Part shown: positions 25,564 to 34,121 of the stretch, piece by piece
How the letters are laid out: each line of letters begins with the position of its first letter
Numbering within the stretch: position 1 is the first letter of the stretch
From: Roseovarius sp. THAF27
GTDB taxonomy: Bacteria; Pseudomonadota; Alphaproteobacteria; Rhodobacterales; Rhodobacteraceae
DNA: 60,597 nt
Direction of reading: 5' to 3'
Assembly: GCF_009363655.1 (NCBI RefSeq)
Contig: NZ_CP045395.1
Coordinates: 1-60,597, forward strand
Translations under genes and position numbers: made by a program
Notes under the pieces: model-generated
Databases searched by the model: none
Told to the model about the DNA's origin: nothing
What the model saw: the letters and a program-made list of their open reading frames with translations, nothing else

Positions 25564-26577
25564 CTATCCCCGTTCGTCCTGCGTGCGCACCCAGCCCAGA
25601 AACGCGGCCTGAGGGTCCGACAGGCGCTTGCGGCCCGATGACGCCCACCAGGCCTGCCATTGCGCGGCCAGCGCATGGACGTCCGCCCCCGGCATGATCT
25701 CGCGGACCACATCGAGCGTCCGGGGATCGAGCAGCGGGGCGCCCGCCACCTCGATCATGGTTTCACGTGTCACGACGATCAGATCGCCCGGCGCCTCGCG
25801 CAGCGTGTAATCCGGCAGGTTTCCCGCCTCGATCATCCGGCGCAGAGCTGCGCGAAACACGCGCAGGGGGGCCGCGGAGCCCGCCTTCTTGTGCAGGGTC
25901 GCGACGCTGACGGTCCATTCCGCCTGCCGCCCGCAATGCTTGCGCGCCAACTCGTAGATCCGCCGCTCCAGCGGCTTGCGCAGGCGGAAATAGTCGCGGT
26001 TCAGCGTCAGCACCGAGCGCGACAGCACCGCCCGGAACAGCCAGTCCGACAGCGTGATCGTCACATGCATCATCCGCCCCCCCCTGGAGCGGCGCACGAT
26101 CTCCCAGGCCTCGATCAGACCAAAGCCGCTGGTGGTCTCCACACCGCCGGTCGCGAGGTTCGTGGTGATCCGTGTCCCGGCAAGCCGCTCGAAGGCCTCC
26201 TTGAGGCGGGCATAGGCATCGCCGGATGTATCACGGTTGGTCGCCACCAGCAGATCATGCGCCTTGAGATGCAGCGTGCGGCTGATCTCCCGCCCGGCAT
26301 TGAGCGCCGCCATCAGCTGGCTCACGCAGTAGATCAGGATGTCCTTGTCATGGATCGTCGCCCGGCCCCGGACACTGGGCGTGACCTGCACCTGCACATC
26401 GTTATGCGCATAGGACAGCACCCGCCGGTCGGGCCGCGTGGCCAGCGAAAAGATCGGGTGCTCCATCGTGCCCAGATCGTCCTTGAGGCTGACGTCAAGG
26501 AAATCGCAGACGAAGAAATCCGCCGTGGGGTGGCGGTCGGGCAGCAGGCCTCCGCCGGTCCGGGATGTCGCACTCAC
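25564..26577 (-). CDS. repA: Plasmid replication initiator RepA
   Basis: 337 residues of the replication initiator protein A family (RPA). Typical segments are DFFVCDFLDVSLKDDLGTME, LSYAHNDVQVQV, IHDKDILIYCVSQLM, the arginine-rich SGFGLIEAWEIVRR region and LSDWLFRAVL, with a winged-helix region in the second half (LRKPLERRIYELARKHCG). In Rhodobacteraceae, RepA-type plasmids carry this gene divergent from parAB with iterons between, exactly as here. It should bind the 22-bp iterons at 26680-26745 and start replication. It defines the window as an autonomous low-copy replicon. Assignment to a particular RepA compatibility subgroup needs a tree. Confidence 0.92.
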   Translation of the reverse strand: MSATSRTGGGLLPDRHPTADFFVCDFLDVSLKDDLGTMEHPIFSLATRPDRRVLSYAHNDVQVQVTPSVRGRATIHDKDILIYCVSQLMAALNAGREISRTLHLKAHDLLVATNRDTSGDAYARLKEAFERLAGTRITTNLATGGVETTSGFGLIEAWEIVRRSRGGRMMHVTITLSDWLFRAVLSRSVLTLNRDYFRLRKPLERRIYELARKHCGRQAEWTVSVATLHKKAGSAAPLRVFRAALRRMIEAGNLPDYTLREAPGDLIVVTRETMIEVAGAPLLDPRTLDVVREIMPGADVHALAAQWQAWWASSGRKRLSDPQAAFLGWVRTQDERG

Positions 26578-26622
26578 TGCTCGTGCCCTCGTTCACGTCC
26601 TTTATGGACGTTTCTTCTTATC

Positions 26623-26745
26623 GGGGTTTCAGTGACACCAACCCTAAAGTTATCCACCGAGTCCGTCCAGCATAGTATCGGCGGATCGGAGTCGCACAAG
26701 CGGCGGATCGGAATCGCCTTATCGGGGGATCGGAGTCACACGGTT
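26623..26745. other. Plasmid replication origin region with iterons
   Basis: Three 22-bp direct repeats start at 26680, 26702 and 26724, at exactly 22-bp spacing, sharing the core GGATCGGAGTC (the second copy has GGATCGGAATC). A degenerate fourth copy with GTGACACC lies at 26623-26644. A TTATCCACC sequence at 26650-26658 is one mismatch from the DnaA box TTATCCACA. The block sits between the divergent repA and parA genes, the usual position of the origin in RepA-type plasmids. Confidence 0.8.
26680..26745. repeat. Iterons, three 22-bp direct repeats
   Basis: Tandem units at 26680-26701, 26702-26723 and 26724-26745, each beginning GGCGGATCGG or GGGGGATCGG. The right part of each unit is more variable. 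Equal spacing of two helical turns fits cooperative binding of RepA. Confidence 0.8.
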
Positions 26746-26943
26746 CCCGGATGAGAGCGAATTTGCCTTTTCTCATAATGGCTTCGCTGGAACCCCATGA
26801 TCCCGTAACGTATATCTAACAAAAAAATAACTGGATATTGCGGGGCCACCCTCCGAAAATGCGATGCAGATACAGAACCTGACCCCCTGCATTGCATAGA
26901 AAAAACAAGGATGTGGCGAATAAGGTTCCATGTTGCGCTTTTT

Positions 26944-26984
26944 GTGATATCTTCGCAGATAATGCTAACATGAACGGATATCAC
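26944..26984. promoter_or_regulatory. Inverted repeat just upstream of parA, possible ParA operator
   Basis: GTGATATC (26944-26951) and its inverse GATATCAC (26977-26984) flank the start of parA, the second arm ending one base before the ATG. Par operons are commonly autoregulated by ParA or ParB, so an operator here is plausible but unproven. Confidence 0.4.
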
Positions 26985-26985
26985 G

Positions 26986-28377
26986 ATGCCCGGCGACACA
27001 CAGGCAGGCTTGCCGCCCTACTTCACCATCACCCCCGATGCGGCGCTCTCCCAGCTGGGGGACCCCGCGGACACCGCCAGCTTCCAGGCCATCGCCAAGG
27101 CCTGTGCCGCGGGGCGCAGCGACCTTGCGTCGCGCGGACTGGAGAAGGACGGCCTGCGCACCCTGCGCCGGTTCTCGACCTGGGAGATCACCCGCTATCT
27201 AATTCCCGTGGCCACCGGCCATTTTCGCCGCGTCCTCAAGCAGAACCCGCATTTGCCCCAAGGCCGGTCGGAAAGCGCGGGTGCCGCGAAGTGGTTCACC
27301 CTCGATGAAGTTCTGCGGCTCAGAGCGCATTTCGCCGCCGAAGGGTCGAAGGCCAAGAACTACCTGCCCTACCGTCCTGCGAATCTGCCCGCCAAGATCA
27401 CCGCCGTGGCCAACTTCAAGGGCGGTGTCGGCAAGACCTCCACCGCCGCGCACCTGGCGATGTCGGCGGCACTGGACGGCTACCGGGTGCTGGTCATCGA
27501 CCTGGACAGCCAGGGGTCGATGACCTCGATCTTCGGCGGCAAGGTGGCAGATGAATGGGGCACCGTCTTTCCGCTGATCGCGCGCCACTATGCGCGCCAC
27601 CAGCAGGCCGAGAACCAGCGCCGGCTGGACCGTGGCGAGACACCGCAGCCCCTGGACGACACGCTGGTCGAAGCCCTGAAAACGAAGGCGGGCGACCTGG
27701 TGCAGAAAACCCACTGGTCCAACATCGACCTGATCGGCGCGCAGTTGAACCTCTACTGGGCGGAGTTCCAGATTCCGGTCTGGCGCATGGCCGGGCGCGG
27801 CTGGAAGCTCTGGGACGCGCTGACCGACAGCCTGGCCGAGGACGGGCTGCTCGATGCCTATGACGTCGTGTTCCTCGATACGCCCCCGGCCCTGGGGTAC
27901 CTGACGATCAACGGGCTGGCGGCGGCGGACATCCTGCTGGTCCCGCTCGGCGCCTCGTTCCTCGAATTCGATTCCACGGGGCGGTTCTTCGACATGCTGC
28001 AGGCCACCTTCGGCTCCATCGAGGAGGCCGAGAACATGGCAGCCCGCGCCCTGGGCCGCGACGGGCTGGCCTTTGAATGGGACGCGGTGCGCGCGGTCCT
28101 GACCCGCTACGACGCGACCCAGCAGGGCGAGCTTGCCAGCCTGATGCAGACCTACCTGGGGCAGGTGCTGTCGCCGCACCGGCAGGATTACACCGCGCTG
28201 ATCGGCCAGGCCGGCGAACAGGTACAGGGCATCTACGAGGCCGATTACCGCGATTTCAACCGCGAAACCTACGTCCGTGGCCGTGAAACCTTCGATGCCA
28301 CATATGCCGCCTTCAAGGCGCTGCTGGTCGGAGCCTGGCGGCGCGATGAACTGAACCTGCTCGAGGTCGCGGAATGA
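26986..28377 (+). CDS. parA: Plasmid partition ATPase ParA
   Basis: 463 residues. An N-terminal part of about 130 residues (with RRFSTWEITRYLIPV, a probable DNA-binding region) precedes the ParA ATPase. The deviant Walker A motif is FKGGVGKTS (about 143-151), followed by VIDLDSQGSMTSIFG and the Walker B-like VVFLDTPPALGYLTING. It drives segregation of plasmid copies with ParB and parS. The N-terminal extension is characteristic of type Ia ParA proteins, which also repress their own promoter. parB follows 76 bp downstream on the same strand. Confidence 0.93.
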   Translation: MPGDTQAGLPPYFTITPDAALSQLGDPADTASFQAIAKACAAGRSDLASRGLEKDGLRTLRRFSTWEITRYLIPVATGHFRRVLKQNPHLPQGRSESAGAAKWFTLDEVLRLRAHFAAEGSKAKNYLPYRPANLPAKITAVANFKGGVGKTSTAAHLAMSAALDGYRVLVIDLDSQGSMTSIFGGKVADEWGTVFPLIARHYARHQQAENQRRLDRGETPQPLDDTLVEALKTKAGDLVQKTHWSNIDLIGAQLNLYWAEFQIPVWRMAGRGWKLWDALTDSLAEDGLLDAYDVVFLDTPPALGYLTINGLAAADILLVPLGASFLEFDSTGRFFDMLQATFGSIEEAENMAARALGRDGLAFEWDAVRAVLTRYDATQQGELASLMQTYLGQVLSPHRQDYTALIGQAGEQVQGIYEADYRDFNRETYVRGRETFDATYAAFKALLVGAWRRDELNLLEVAE

Positions 28378-28453
28378 GCGTGCGCAGGAACGGCATTTTG
28401 GTTACGGCTGCCGGTGAACATTGCGCTTTGTCTTCAGCAAAGGAGTGCCTGAC

Positions 28454-29452
28454 ATGAGCAAACGCAAGCGCCTGACCGCCGCCAACCCCGAATATCGGGA
28501 GGAGCCGTTGGAAACCAAGGCATATTTCATGGGCGTTGCCCCCACCCAGACGCGCCGGGCCCCGGTGGCGCAGGTGGCTGGCGACAGCTCCTTGGTCGCC
28601 GCGCTCGAGGAAGTGTCCGAAACACTGCGGCGCGCCCGGGAGGACGGTCGCATGGTGCTGTCGCTGTCCCTGGACGCGATCGAAACGGATTACCTGGTCC
28701 GCGACCGCATCCGTGTCGATGATGACGAGCTGAACACGCTTTGCGCCTCCATTGCGGCGCGCGGACAGCAGATGCCGATCGAGGTCGCAGCCCTGCCGGG
28801 GGACCGCTACGGGCTGATTTCCGGCTGGCGCCGTCTGACGGCGCTGAAGCGGCTTGCGGCGGAACGGCCCGACGCAGGGTTCGACACGGTGCTCGCGCTG
28901 CTGCGGCGGCCCGAAGACAGCGCCGAGAGTTATCTCGCCATGGTCGAGGAAAACGAAATCCGTGTCGGGCTGAGCCATTACGAACGCGCCCGCATCGCCG
29001 CCCGGGCGGTGGACATGAATGTCTTTGAAGATACGGGCGTCGCCCTGCGCAGTCTCTATGCCAATGCGTCTCGGGCCAAACGCTCCAAGATAGGTTCTTT
29101 TCTCCGGCTGGTCTCGGCGCTGGACACGGTCCTGCGGTTCCCCGAGGACATCGGTGAAAGGCTCGGCCTGAAGCTTTCCACCGCGCTGGAGGAAGACCCG
29201 CGGCGCGGTCCCCGGCTGGCCCGGGACCTGCAGGAGGCCGACGCCCGCGACCCGCAGGCGGAAAAGGCCTGTCTGGAGCGGTTCCTCAAGCGTCTGAAGA
29301 CCGCCGAGGCACCCCCGGCCGCGCCGCGGGAGGAACCCCGCAAGGGGGTATTCATGCAGCATGACGGCAAGGACCGTCTGGTCCTGTCCGGACCGGGCGT
29401 GACCCCGGATTTCATCGACGCCCTGCGGCGCCATCTGCAGGATTCCGACTGA
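28454..29452 (+). CDS. parB: Plasmid partition protein ParB
   Basis: 332 residues from ATG 28454, preceded by AAAGGAG. The ParB/Srx-type N-terminal domain (RIRVDDDELNTLCASIAARG, then GLISGWRRLTALKRL) is followed by the ENEIRVGLSHYERARIA region and a helical domain that would read the centromere site. The C-terminus is a short dimerisation region. It should bind the parS palindrome 15 bp downstream of its stop and the second copy at 36079. It forms an operon with parA. Confidence 0.93.
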   Translation: MSKRKRLTAANPEYREEPLETKAYFMGVAPTQTRRAPVAQVAGDSSLVAALEEVSETLRRAREDGRMVLSLSLDAIETDYLVRDRIRVDDDELNTLCASIAARGQQMPIEVAALPGDRYGLISGWRRLTALKRLAAERPDAGFDTVLALLRRPEDSAESYLAMVEENEIRVGLSHYERARIAARAVDMNVFEDTGVALRSLYANASRAKRSKIGSFLRLVSALDTVLRFPEDIGERLGLKLSTALEEDPRRGPRLARDLQEADARDPQAEKACLERFLKRLKTAEAPPAAPREEPRKGVFMQHDGKDRLVLSGPGVTPDFIDALRRHLQDSD

Positions 29453-29467
29453 CCACAGCCTCCTGCG

Positions 29468-29495
29468 GGAAATGTTTCGCGCGCGAAACATTTCC
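29468..29495. other. parS: parS centromere site
   Basis: A perfect 28-bp palindrome directly after parB with the core GTTTCGCGCGCGAAAC. This fits the alphaproteobacterial plasmid parS pattern GTTNNNNGCNNNNAAC. A terminator is less likely, because the same core recurs at 36081 far from parB and no T-run follows. Confidence 0.8.
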
Positions 29496-29565
29496 TCTCG
29501 CGGAGTTCTTGCATCCGCCCGGTGAGGTCACTATCCGGAGCCGATCGGGGTAAGAGGGAAAATCC

Positions 29566-32058
29566 TTGCTGTTCATCCGCACCTACCGCGTCTTCCAGTA
29601 CTACGCTGCCGAAACCGCCAAGCTCGACCGTCCCGGTCCGCTCCTGCAGGATCCGGCCGGGCATCCGGTTGGCGCAATCGAACGTATCTCGGTCGAGGCC
29701 GGGCGTTTGACGGTAAGGGGGCGGGCGGCGACCGTCCGCGTCATCCTGCGCCAGGGGGCTGCCGAAAGCAGCGCGCTGCCCGGACCGCGCGATCCGGACG
29801 GACAGGCGCCGTTCGTTCTCGACCTGCCCTATGCCCCCGGCCCCGCGCAGCTTGTGGTGGAACATGCCGACGGCACATTTGTCCAGCCGTTTTCGGGGTT
29901 CAGCGACCGTCAGATCAGGCTGGCACGGGCCCGGAGGTTCATACCCTTCTGCGTCAGGCTGATACGCCTTGCTCCGGTGATCTGGCGCTGGAAGCGCACC
30001 GGGGATCTGGGTGCGCGCGAGCGGGTCAAGGAAGCGCTGAGCTTGGTGCCACCCTCCCCGGCCGGTGCGCTGGACCCAGCGGTCCTTGACCCCGCGGGGG
30101 CACCGCCCCCCTCGGGCTCCGATGCCTTCATCATCGTGATGCCGGTCTACAATGCCCTGGAGCTGCTGCGCGAGGCGCTGGAGCGGGTCGCACGGCACAG
30201 CCCGCCGGGCTGGCACCTCATAGCGGTCGAGGACCAGTCCTCCGATCCCGAACTGCGGCCCTGGCTGCAGGGCTGGGCGCAGGCCAGAAAGGATAGGGTG
30301 ACGTTGATCCTGAACGAGACCAACCTGGGCTTCGTGGGCGCGGCAAACCGCGGGCTGGCGGCGGCCCGTGCACGCGACCCTGGGGCGCCGGTGGTGCTGC
30401 TCAACTCCGACGCGCTTGTGCCTGCGGGTTGGGCGGCGCGACTGCTTGCGCCGCTGGAGGATCCGACGGTCGCTTCCGTCACGCCATTTTCCAACGATGC
30501 GGAGATCTTCACGGTGCCGGTGATTTCCCGCCGGGTCGATCTGCGGCCGGGGGAAGGCTATGACCTTGCCCAGGAGGCGGCCCGGATCAATGCAGCCGCC
30601 GCAAGGGTGGACCTGCCGACCGGCGTGGGGTTTTGCATGGCGCTGTCGCCGCGCTACCTTGCCCGGATACCGCAGTTCGATACGGCGTTCGGCCGCGGCT
30701 ACGGCGAGGAGGTGGATTGGTGCCGCAAGGCCCTCCTCGCGGGCGGGCGGCATGTGGCGGCGGCGGATCTCTTTGTGGAACATCGCGGCGGGGCCTCCTT
30801 CGGATCCGCCGCGAAAAAGGCTCTGATACAGCGGAATGCGGACGTGATCTCGAATCGCTATCCCGGTTTCGATGCCGAGGTGCGCAGCTTCGTGGCCGCC
30901 GATCCGCTGGTCACGGCGCGGCTGGCGCTCGGGCTGTCGCTGGCGGCCGCCAGGGCGCGGGATCCGGTCCCGGTCTGGCTGGCCCATGCCATGGGCGGCG
31001 GGGCCGAAAGCGACCTGCAAACCCGGATCGCCGCGCGGACCGGGGCGGGGGAAAGTGCGGTGGTCCTGCGTGTCGGGCGGGGCTGGCGGTGGACGCTGGA
31101 ATTGCACGGGCCCGAGGGTATGACCGCAGGTATTTCCGACGGATTAGAGACTGTGGAGGCCCTGGTAAGCCGTCTGCCCCGGCGCCGCATCATCTATTCC
31201 TGCGGCGTGGGCGACGCCGACCCCGCCGGCCTGCCGCGCGTGCTGCTGTCACTGGCAGGCAGGGGACCCCGGGCGGTCGGGCCGGAACCGCAACCCGTCG
31301 AGGTGCTGCTGCATGATTATTTTCCCATCAGCCCCAGCTATACCCTGCTTGGTGCCGACGGTGTCTGGCGCGGTGTGCCCCTGCCTGAAAACACCGCGGG
31401 CCGCGATCCGGCACATCACTGGCGCGGCCCCGACGGCACGCGGACCGGCCTGGCCGCCTGGCAGGCGGAATGGGGCGCACTGCTGGCGGCGGCCGCCCGG
31501 ATCGAGGTCTTTTCCGAGGCCAGCCGCGATATCCTGTGCATGGCCTATCCGTCCTGTCGCGCTGCGATCACCACCCGCCCCCACGCCTTGCCCGTGGTGC
31601 CGCCCCGGCTGCGCCCCGGCGCGCGGGCGGACGGCGTGCCGATCATCGGCGTGCTGGGCAACATCGGCCCGCACAAGGGGGCGGATGTGCTCGTGCAGCT
31701 CAGCCAGTCGCTGGCCCGTTCGGGGGCGGCGCGGCTGGTGGTGATCGGGCGGCTGGCGCCGGAATACACGCTAGCCGCGCCCGCCCGCGTGCATGGCCGG
31801 TACCGGATCGAGGATCTGCCGGGGCTGGTGGCCCGCTACGGCATCACGGCCTGGCTTGTGCCGTCGGTCTGGCCCGAGACCTTTTCCTTCACCACCCATG
31901 AGGCGCTGGCCACCGGCCTGCCCGTGCTGGCCTTTGACCTGGGGGCGCAGGGCGACGCGGTGCGCGCAGCCCCCAACGGCACCGCCCTGCCCTGCCCCGG
32001 CCCCGATGGCATGGATGTCGCGGCGCTGCTGGCGGTCCTGTCGGCTGATATGTCATGA
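29566..32058 (+). CDS. Large glycosyltransferase with GT2 and GT4-like domains
   Basis: 830 residues. After an N-terminal beta-rich region (about 1-185) comes a GT2 domain (IIVMPVYNALELLREAL from about 187; then VLLNSDALVPAGWAARLLAP, with the DxD-like NSD; GRGYGEEVDWCRKALLAGG). The last third resembles a GT4 donor domain (VLGNIGPHKGADVLVQL; WPETFSFTTHEALATGLPVL). It may add two sugars or polymerise the glycan. The start is TTG 29566 with AAGAGGGAAAA upstream; no in-frame ATG fits the conserved N-terminus. The next gene overlaps its stop by four bases. It begins the block between the two parS-like sites. Confidence 0.8.
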   Translation: MLFIRTYRVFQYYAAETAKLDRPGPLLQDPAGHPVGAIERISVEAGRLTVRGRAATVRVILRQGAAESSALPGPRDPDGQAPFVLDLPYAPGPAQLVVEHADGTFVQPFSGFSDRQIRLARARRFIPFCVRLIRLAPVIWRWKRTGDLGARERVKEALSLVPPSPAGALDPAVLDPAGAPPPSGSDAFIIVMPVYNALELLREALERVARHSPPGWHLIAVEDQSSDPELRPWLQGWAQARKDRVTLILNETNLGFVGAANRGLAAARARDPGAPVVLLNSDALVPAGWAARLLAPLEDPTVASVTPFSNDAEIFTVPVISRRVDLRPGEGYDLAQEAARINAAAARVDLPTGVGFCMALSPRYLARIPQFDTAFGRGYGEEVDWCRKALLAGGRHVAAADLFVEHRGGASFGSAAKKALIQRNADVISNRYPGFDAEVRSFVAADPLVTARLALGLSLAAARARDPVPVWLAHAMGGGAESDLQTRIAARTGAGESAVVLRVGRGWRWTLELHGPEGMTAGISDGLETVEALVSRLPRRRIIYSCGVGDADPAGLPRVLLSLAGRGPRAVGPEPQPVEVLLHDYFPISPSYTLLGADGVWRGVPLPENTAGRDPAHHWRGPDGTRTGLAAWQAEWGALLAAAARIEVFSEASRDILCMAYPSCRAAITTRPHALPVVPPRLRPGARADGVPIIGVLGNIGPHKGADVLVQLSQSLARSGAARLVVIGRLAPEYTLAAPARVHGRYRIEDLPGLVARYGITAWLVPSVWPETFSFTTHEALATGLPVLAFDLGAQGDAVRAAPNGTALPCPGPDGMDVAALLAVLSADMS

Positions 32059-33233
32059 CCGATCCGCATCTCATCCTGCACCTCGGGGCGCCGAAATGCG
32101 CGAGTTCGGCTCTGCAGGCGGCGCTGACCGCCCGGCCGGACCACTCCGCCAGCACCCTCGACAGGCCGCTGCGCTATGTTGGGTGCCGTCACGGCCGATC
32201 CGGACTGAGACCCTTTTACGGCGCCGCGGTCAGGGCCCTCGGGCAGCGGTCGGTCTACGGCTATCTCAACTGGCCGAATCTGTCCCCCGAGACCCGCCCT
32301 GCGGCGCTGGCGACGGGGCTGACCCGGGCCCTGGACCGGGCCCGCTCGCTCCGGCATGTGCCGATCCTGTCCAGCGAAGGTTGGCTTGCGCATCCCGGTT
32401 GGTTCGCTGAGGAATTGAAGGCGCGGGGCAACCCGCCGGTCGATGCGGTGGTCTACCTGCGTCCGCCGGTCGACTGGATCAACGCGGCCTGGTGGCAATG
32501 GGGGATCTGGGGCGCGCCGAGCCTGGATGCCTGGCTGGACCGCGGCACACCGCTCTACCGCTTCGGGCCGCTGCTGGAGGCCTGGGCGGCCATTCCCAAC
32601 CTGCGCCTGCATATCCGTCCGACCCGGCCCGATGCGGTGGCCGACTTTGCGGCCCTTTATGGCATAACGCTGCCCGCTCCGTCCGTGCGCAACGCCGCGG
32701 CACCGCCGAGCCTGACCGGCTTTTTTCTGCGCAATCGACAATTCCGGAGGACGGCGCATGACACTGCGGCGGAGTTCGTCTTTCAGCGCTGGTGCCCGAT
32801 GCCGGATGCGGCCCGGTCCTGGGCCGTCCTGCCGCGCCATGTGCACCGGTTGCGTCCCTTGGTGGCCGAAACGCACAAGCGCATCACTGCCCTGCTGCCG
32901 GAGGAGGAGGCTGCATTGCTGTTCGCGGACTCGCGCTGGCAATCCGAGGCGGGATATCACGACCGTATCATGTCGGGCCCAAGTCGCCCGCACGATCCCG
33001 CGGCGCTTCCGGATCTGCGGGCCGCCCTGTGCAGCGGGATTGAAAACGTGGCCTGCGAGCTTGGCAAGCAGGTTCCCGCCTTCCCGCCCGCCTTGGATGA
33101 AGGCGCGTCCGTACAGGCATGGGATGCGTCTCTGTCATCCATGTTTGAGACGCTTCTGGCGCTTGATGCCATCTGGCGTTCGGGAACCATACGTCGTCTG
33201 ATCACCCCATTATGGCCAATCAGATCCCGTTGA
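32055..33233 (+). CDS. Sulfotransferase-like protein
   Basis: 392 residues. The N-terminus LILHLGAPKCASSALQAAL mirrors the HxGxxKxGTTxLQ phosphosulfate-binding loop of sulfotransferase-like proteins, though the usual GTT is replaced by ASS. A later VDAVVYLRPPVDWINAAWWQW segment stands where the 3'-phosphate-binding RxP-S motif lies in the family. It is not certain that the altered loop still binds PAPS. It is translated in coupling with the large glycosyltransferase (ATGA overlap). Its 3' end overlaps the convergent kpsM stop by 14 bases. Confidence 0.65.
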   Translation: MTDPHLILHLGAPKCASSALQAALTARPDHSASTLDRPLRYVGCRHGRSGLRPFYGAAVRALGQRSVYGYLNWPNLSPETRPAALATGLTRALDRARSLRHVPILSSEGWLAHPGWFAEELKARGNPPVDAVVYLRPPVDWINAAWWQWGIWGAPSLDAWLDRGTPLYRFGPLLEAWAAIPNLRLHIRPTRPDAVADFAALYGITLPAPSVRNAAAPPSLTGFFLRNRQFRRTAHDTAAEFVFQRWCPMPDAARSWAVLPRHVHRLRPLVAETHKRITALLPEEEAALLFADSRWQSEAGYHDRIMSGPSRPHDPAALPDLRAALCSGIENVACELGKQVPAFPPALDEGASVQAWDASLSSMFETLLALDAIWRSGTIRRLITPLWPIRSR

Positions 33234-34032
33234 GCAGGTCGCGGTGGTTGCGCCGCAGCAGCAGCAGCCCGGCCGCCAGACACACAAGCGACAGGCCGGT
33301 CACATAGGCGGGGGAGACGTAGGTGGCGTCGTAGGTGCCGTAGAACCCGCGGCGCATCAGGCCGATGACATGGACCAGCGGGTTGTACCACAGGAAGTCG
33401 GAATAGGTCTCGGGCAGGCTTTCGAACAGATAGAAGACCCCGGAGATGATGAACATCGGTCGCATCAGGATCGACCAGACCTTCTGCATGATGTCGAACC
33501 GGGTGAACAGGTAGCAGTTCAGGACACCGATCCCTAGGGACAGCAGCGCGGTCAGCGTAAAGGCTTCGACAATGACCGTCAGATCGGGCGTGACCCTTGT
33601 TTCGAACAGCAGCATGCAACCCATCAGGATGACGTATCCGACCATGAGTTGGGTCATGAGGTTGAGCACGAAACGCGCAATGATCGCATCCAGGAAAGTG
33701 ACCGTGGGGTAGGCCAACAGCTGCCGTGAATAATGCAGTGACTGCGCTACCTTGTTGTGGATGTCGGTGAAGGTCAGGAAAAGCAGCATGCCGGTGGAGT
33801 AGAACATTGGAAAGCTGACCCCGAGGGGGGGGCTGCGAAAGGCCGCCGCAAAGACCAGCGACAGCAATCCGATGCCCGCCACAGGTTCGAGCACGGCCCA
33901 GAGGTATCCGCCGGGGGAACGGCCATTGGTGGTCGACATCTCGCGCAGGATCAACGCGCCGATGGCGCGCAGCGAGGCGAAACGTCGCCGGGGCTGGCGG
34001 GCGGGCAGGGGCAGGGCCGTATCGTATGTCAT
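33220..34032 (-). CDS. kpsM: Capsule-type polysaccharide ABC transporter permease
   Basis: 270 residues with about six membrane segments, an ABC-2 type permease. REMSTTNGRSPGGYLWAVLEP is the amphipathic interface helix of KpsM/Wzm-type transporters. GVFYLFESLPETYSDFLWYNPLVHVIGLMRRGFY is also conserved in the capsule group. With KpsT it would export a lipid-linked polysaccharide across the inner membrane. It is transcribed away from kpsE and kpsT, separated by 89 bp of shared promoter region, which is unlike the usual kpsMT pair in one operon. Confidence 0.9.
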   Translation of the reverse strand: MTYDTALPLPARQPRRRFASLRAIGALILREMSTTNGRSPGGYLWAVLEPVAGIGLLSLVFAAAFRSPPLGVSFPMFYSTGMLLFLTFTDIHNKVAQSLHYSRQLLAYPTVTFLDAIIARFVLNLMTQLMVGYVILMGCMLLFETRVTPDLTVIVEAFTLTALLSLGIGVLNCYLFTRFDIMQKVWSILMRPMFIISGVFYLFESLPETYSDFLWYNPLVHVIGLMRRGFYGTYDATYVSPAYVTGLSLVCLAAGLLLLRRNHRDLLNGI

Positions 34033-34121
34033 CGCGGCTGCATAACATCTTTATGATCCCTTGCCACGGGTATATGCAAGGTGGGACACCCGTTGCCCGG
34101 ACTGAAAGAAAAGGCATATGC
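34033..34121. promoter_or_regulatory. Divergent promoter region kpsM / kpsE
   Basis: 89 bp between divergent starts must hold both promoters. A CCTTGC … GCAAGG inverted repeat (34059-34064 and 34076-34081) is a possible operator. No promoter hexamers could be assigned securely. Confidence 0.35.

Noticed and set aside
29468..29495. 28-bp palindrome as a Rho-independent terminator for parAB
   Set aside because: There is no T-run, and its core recurs at 36081 away from parB and fits the parS pattern, so a centromere is the better reading.
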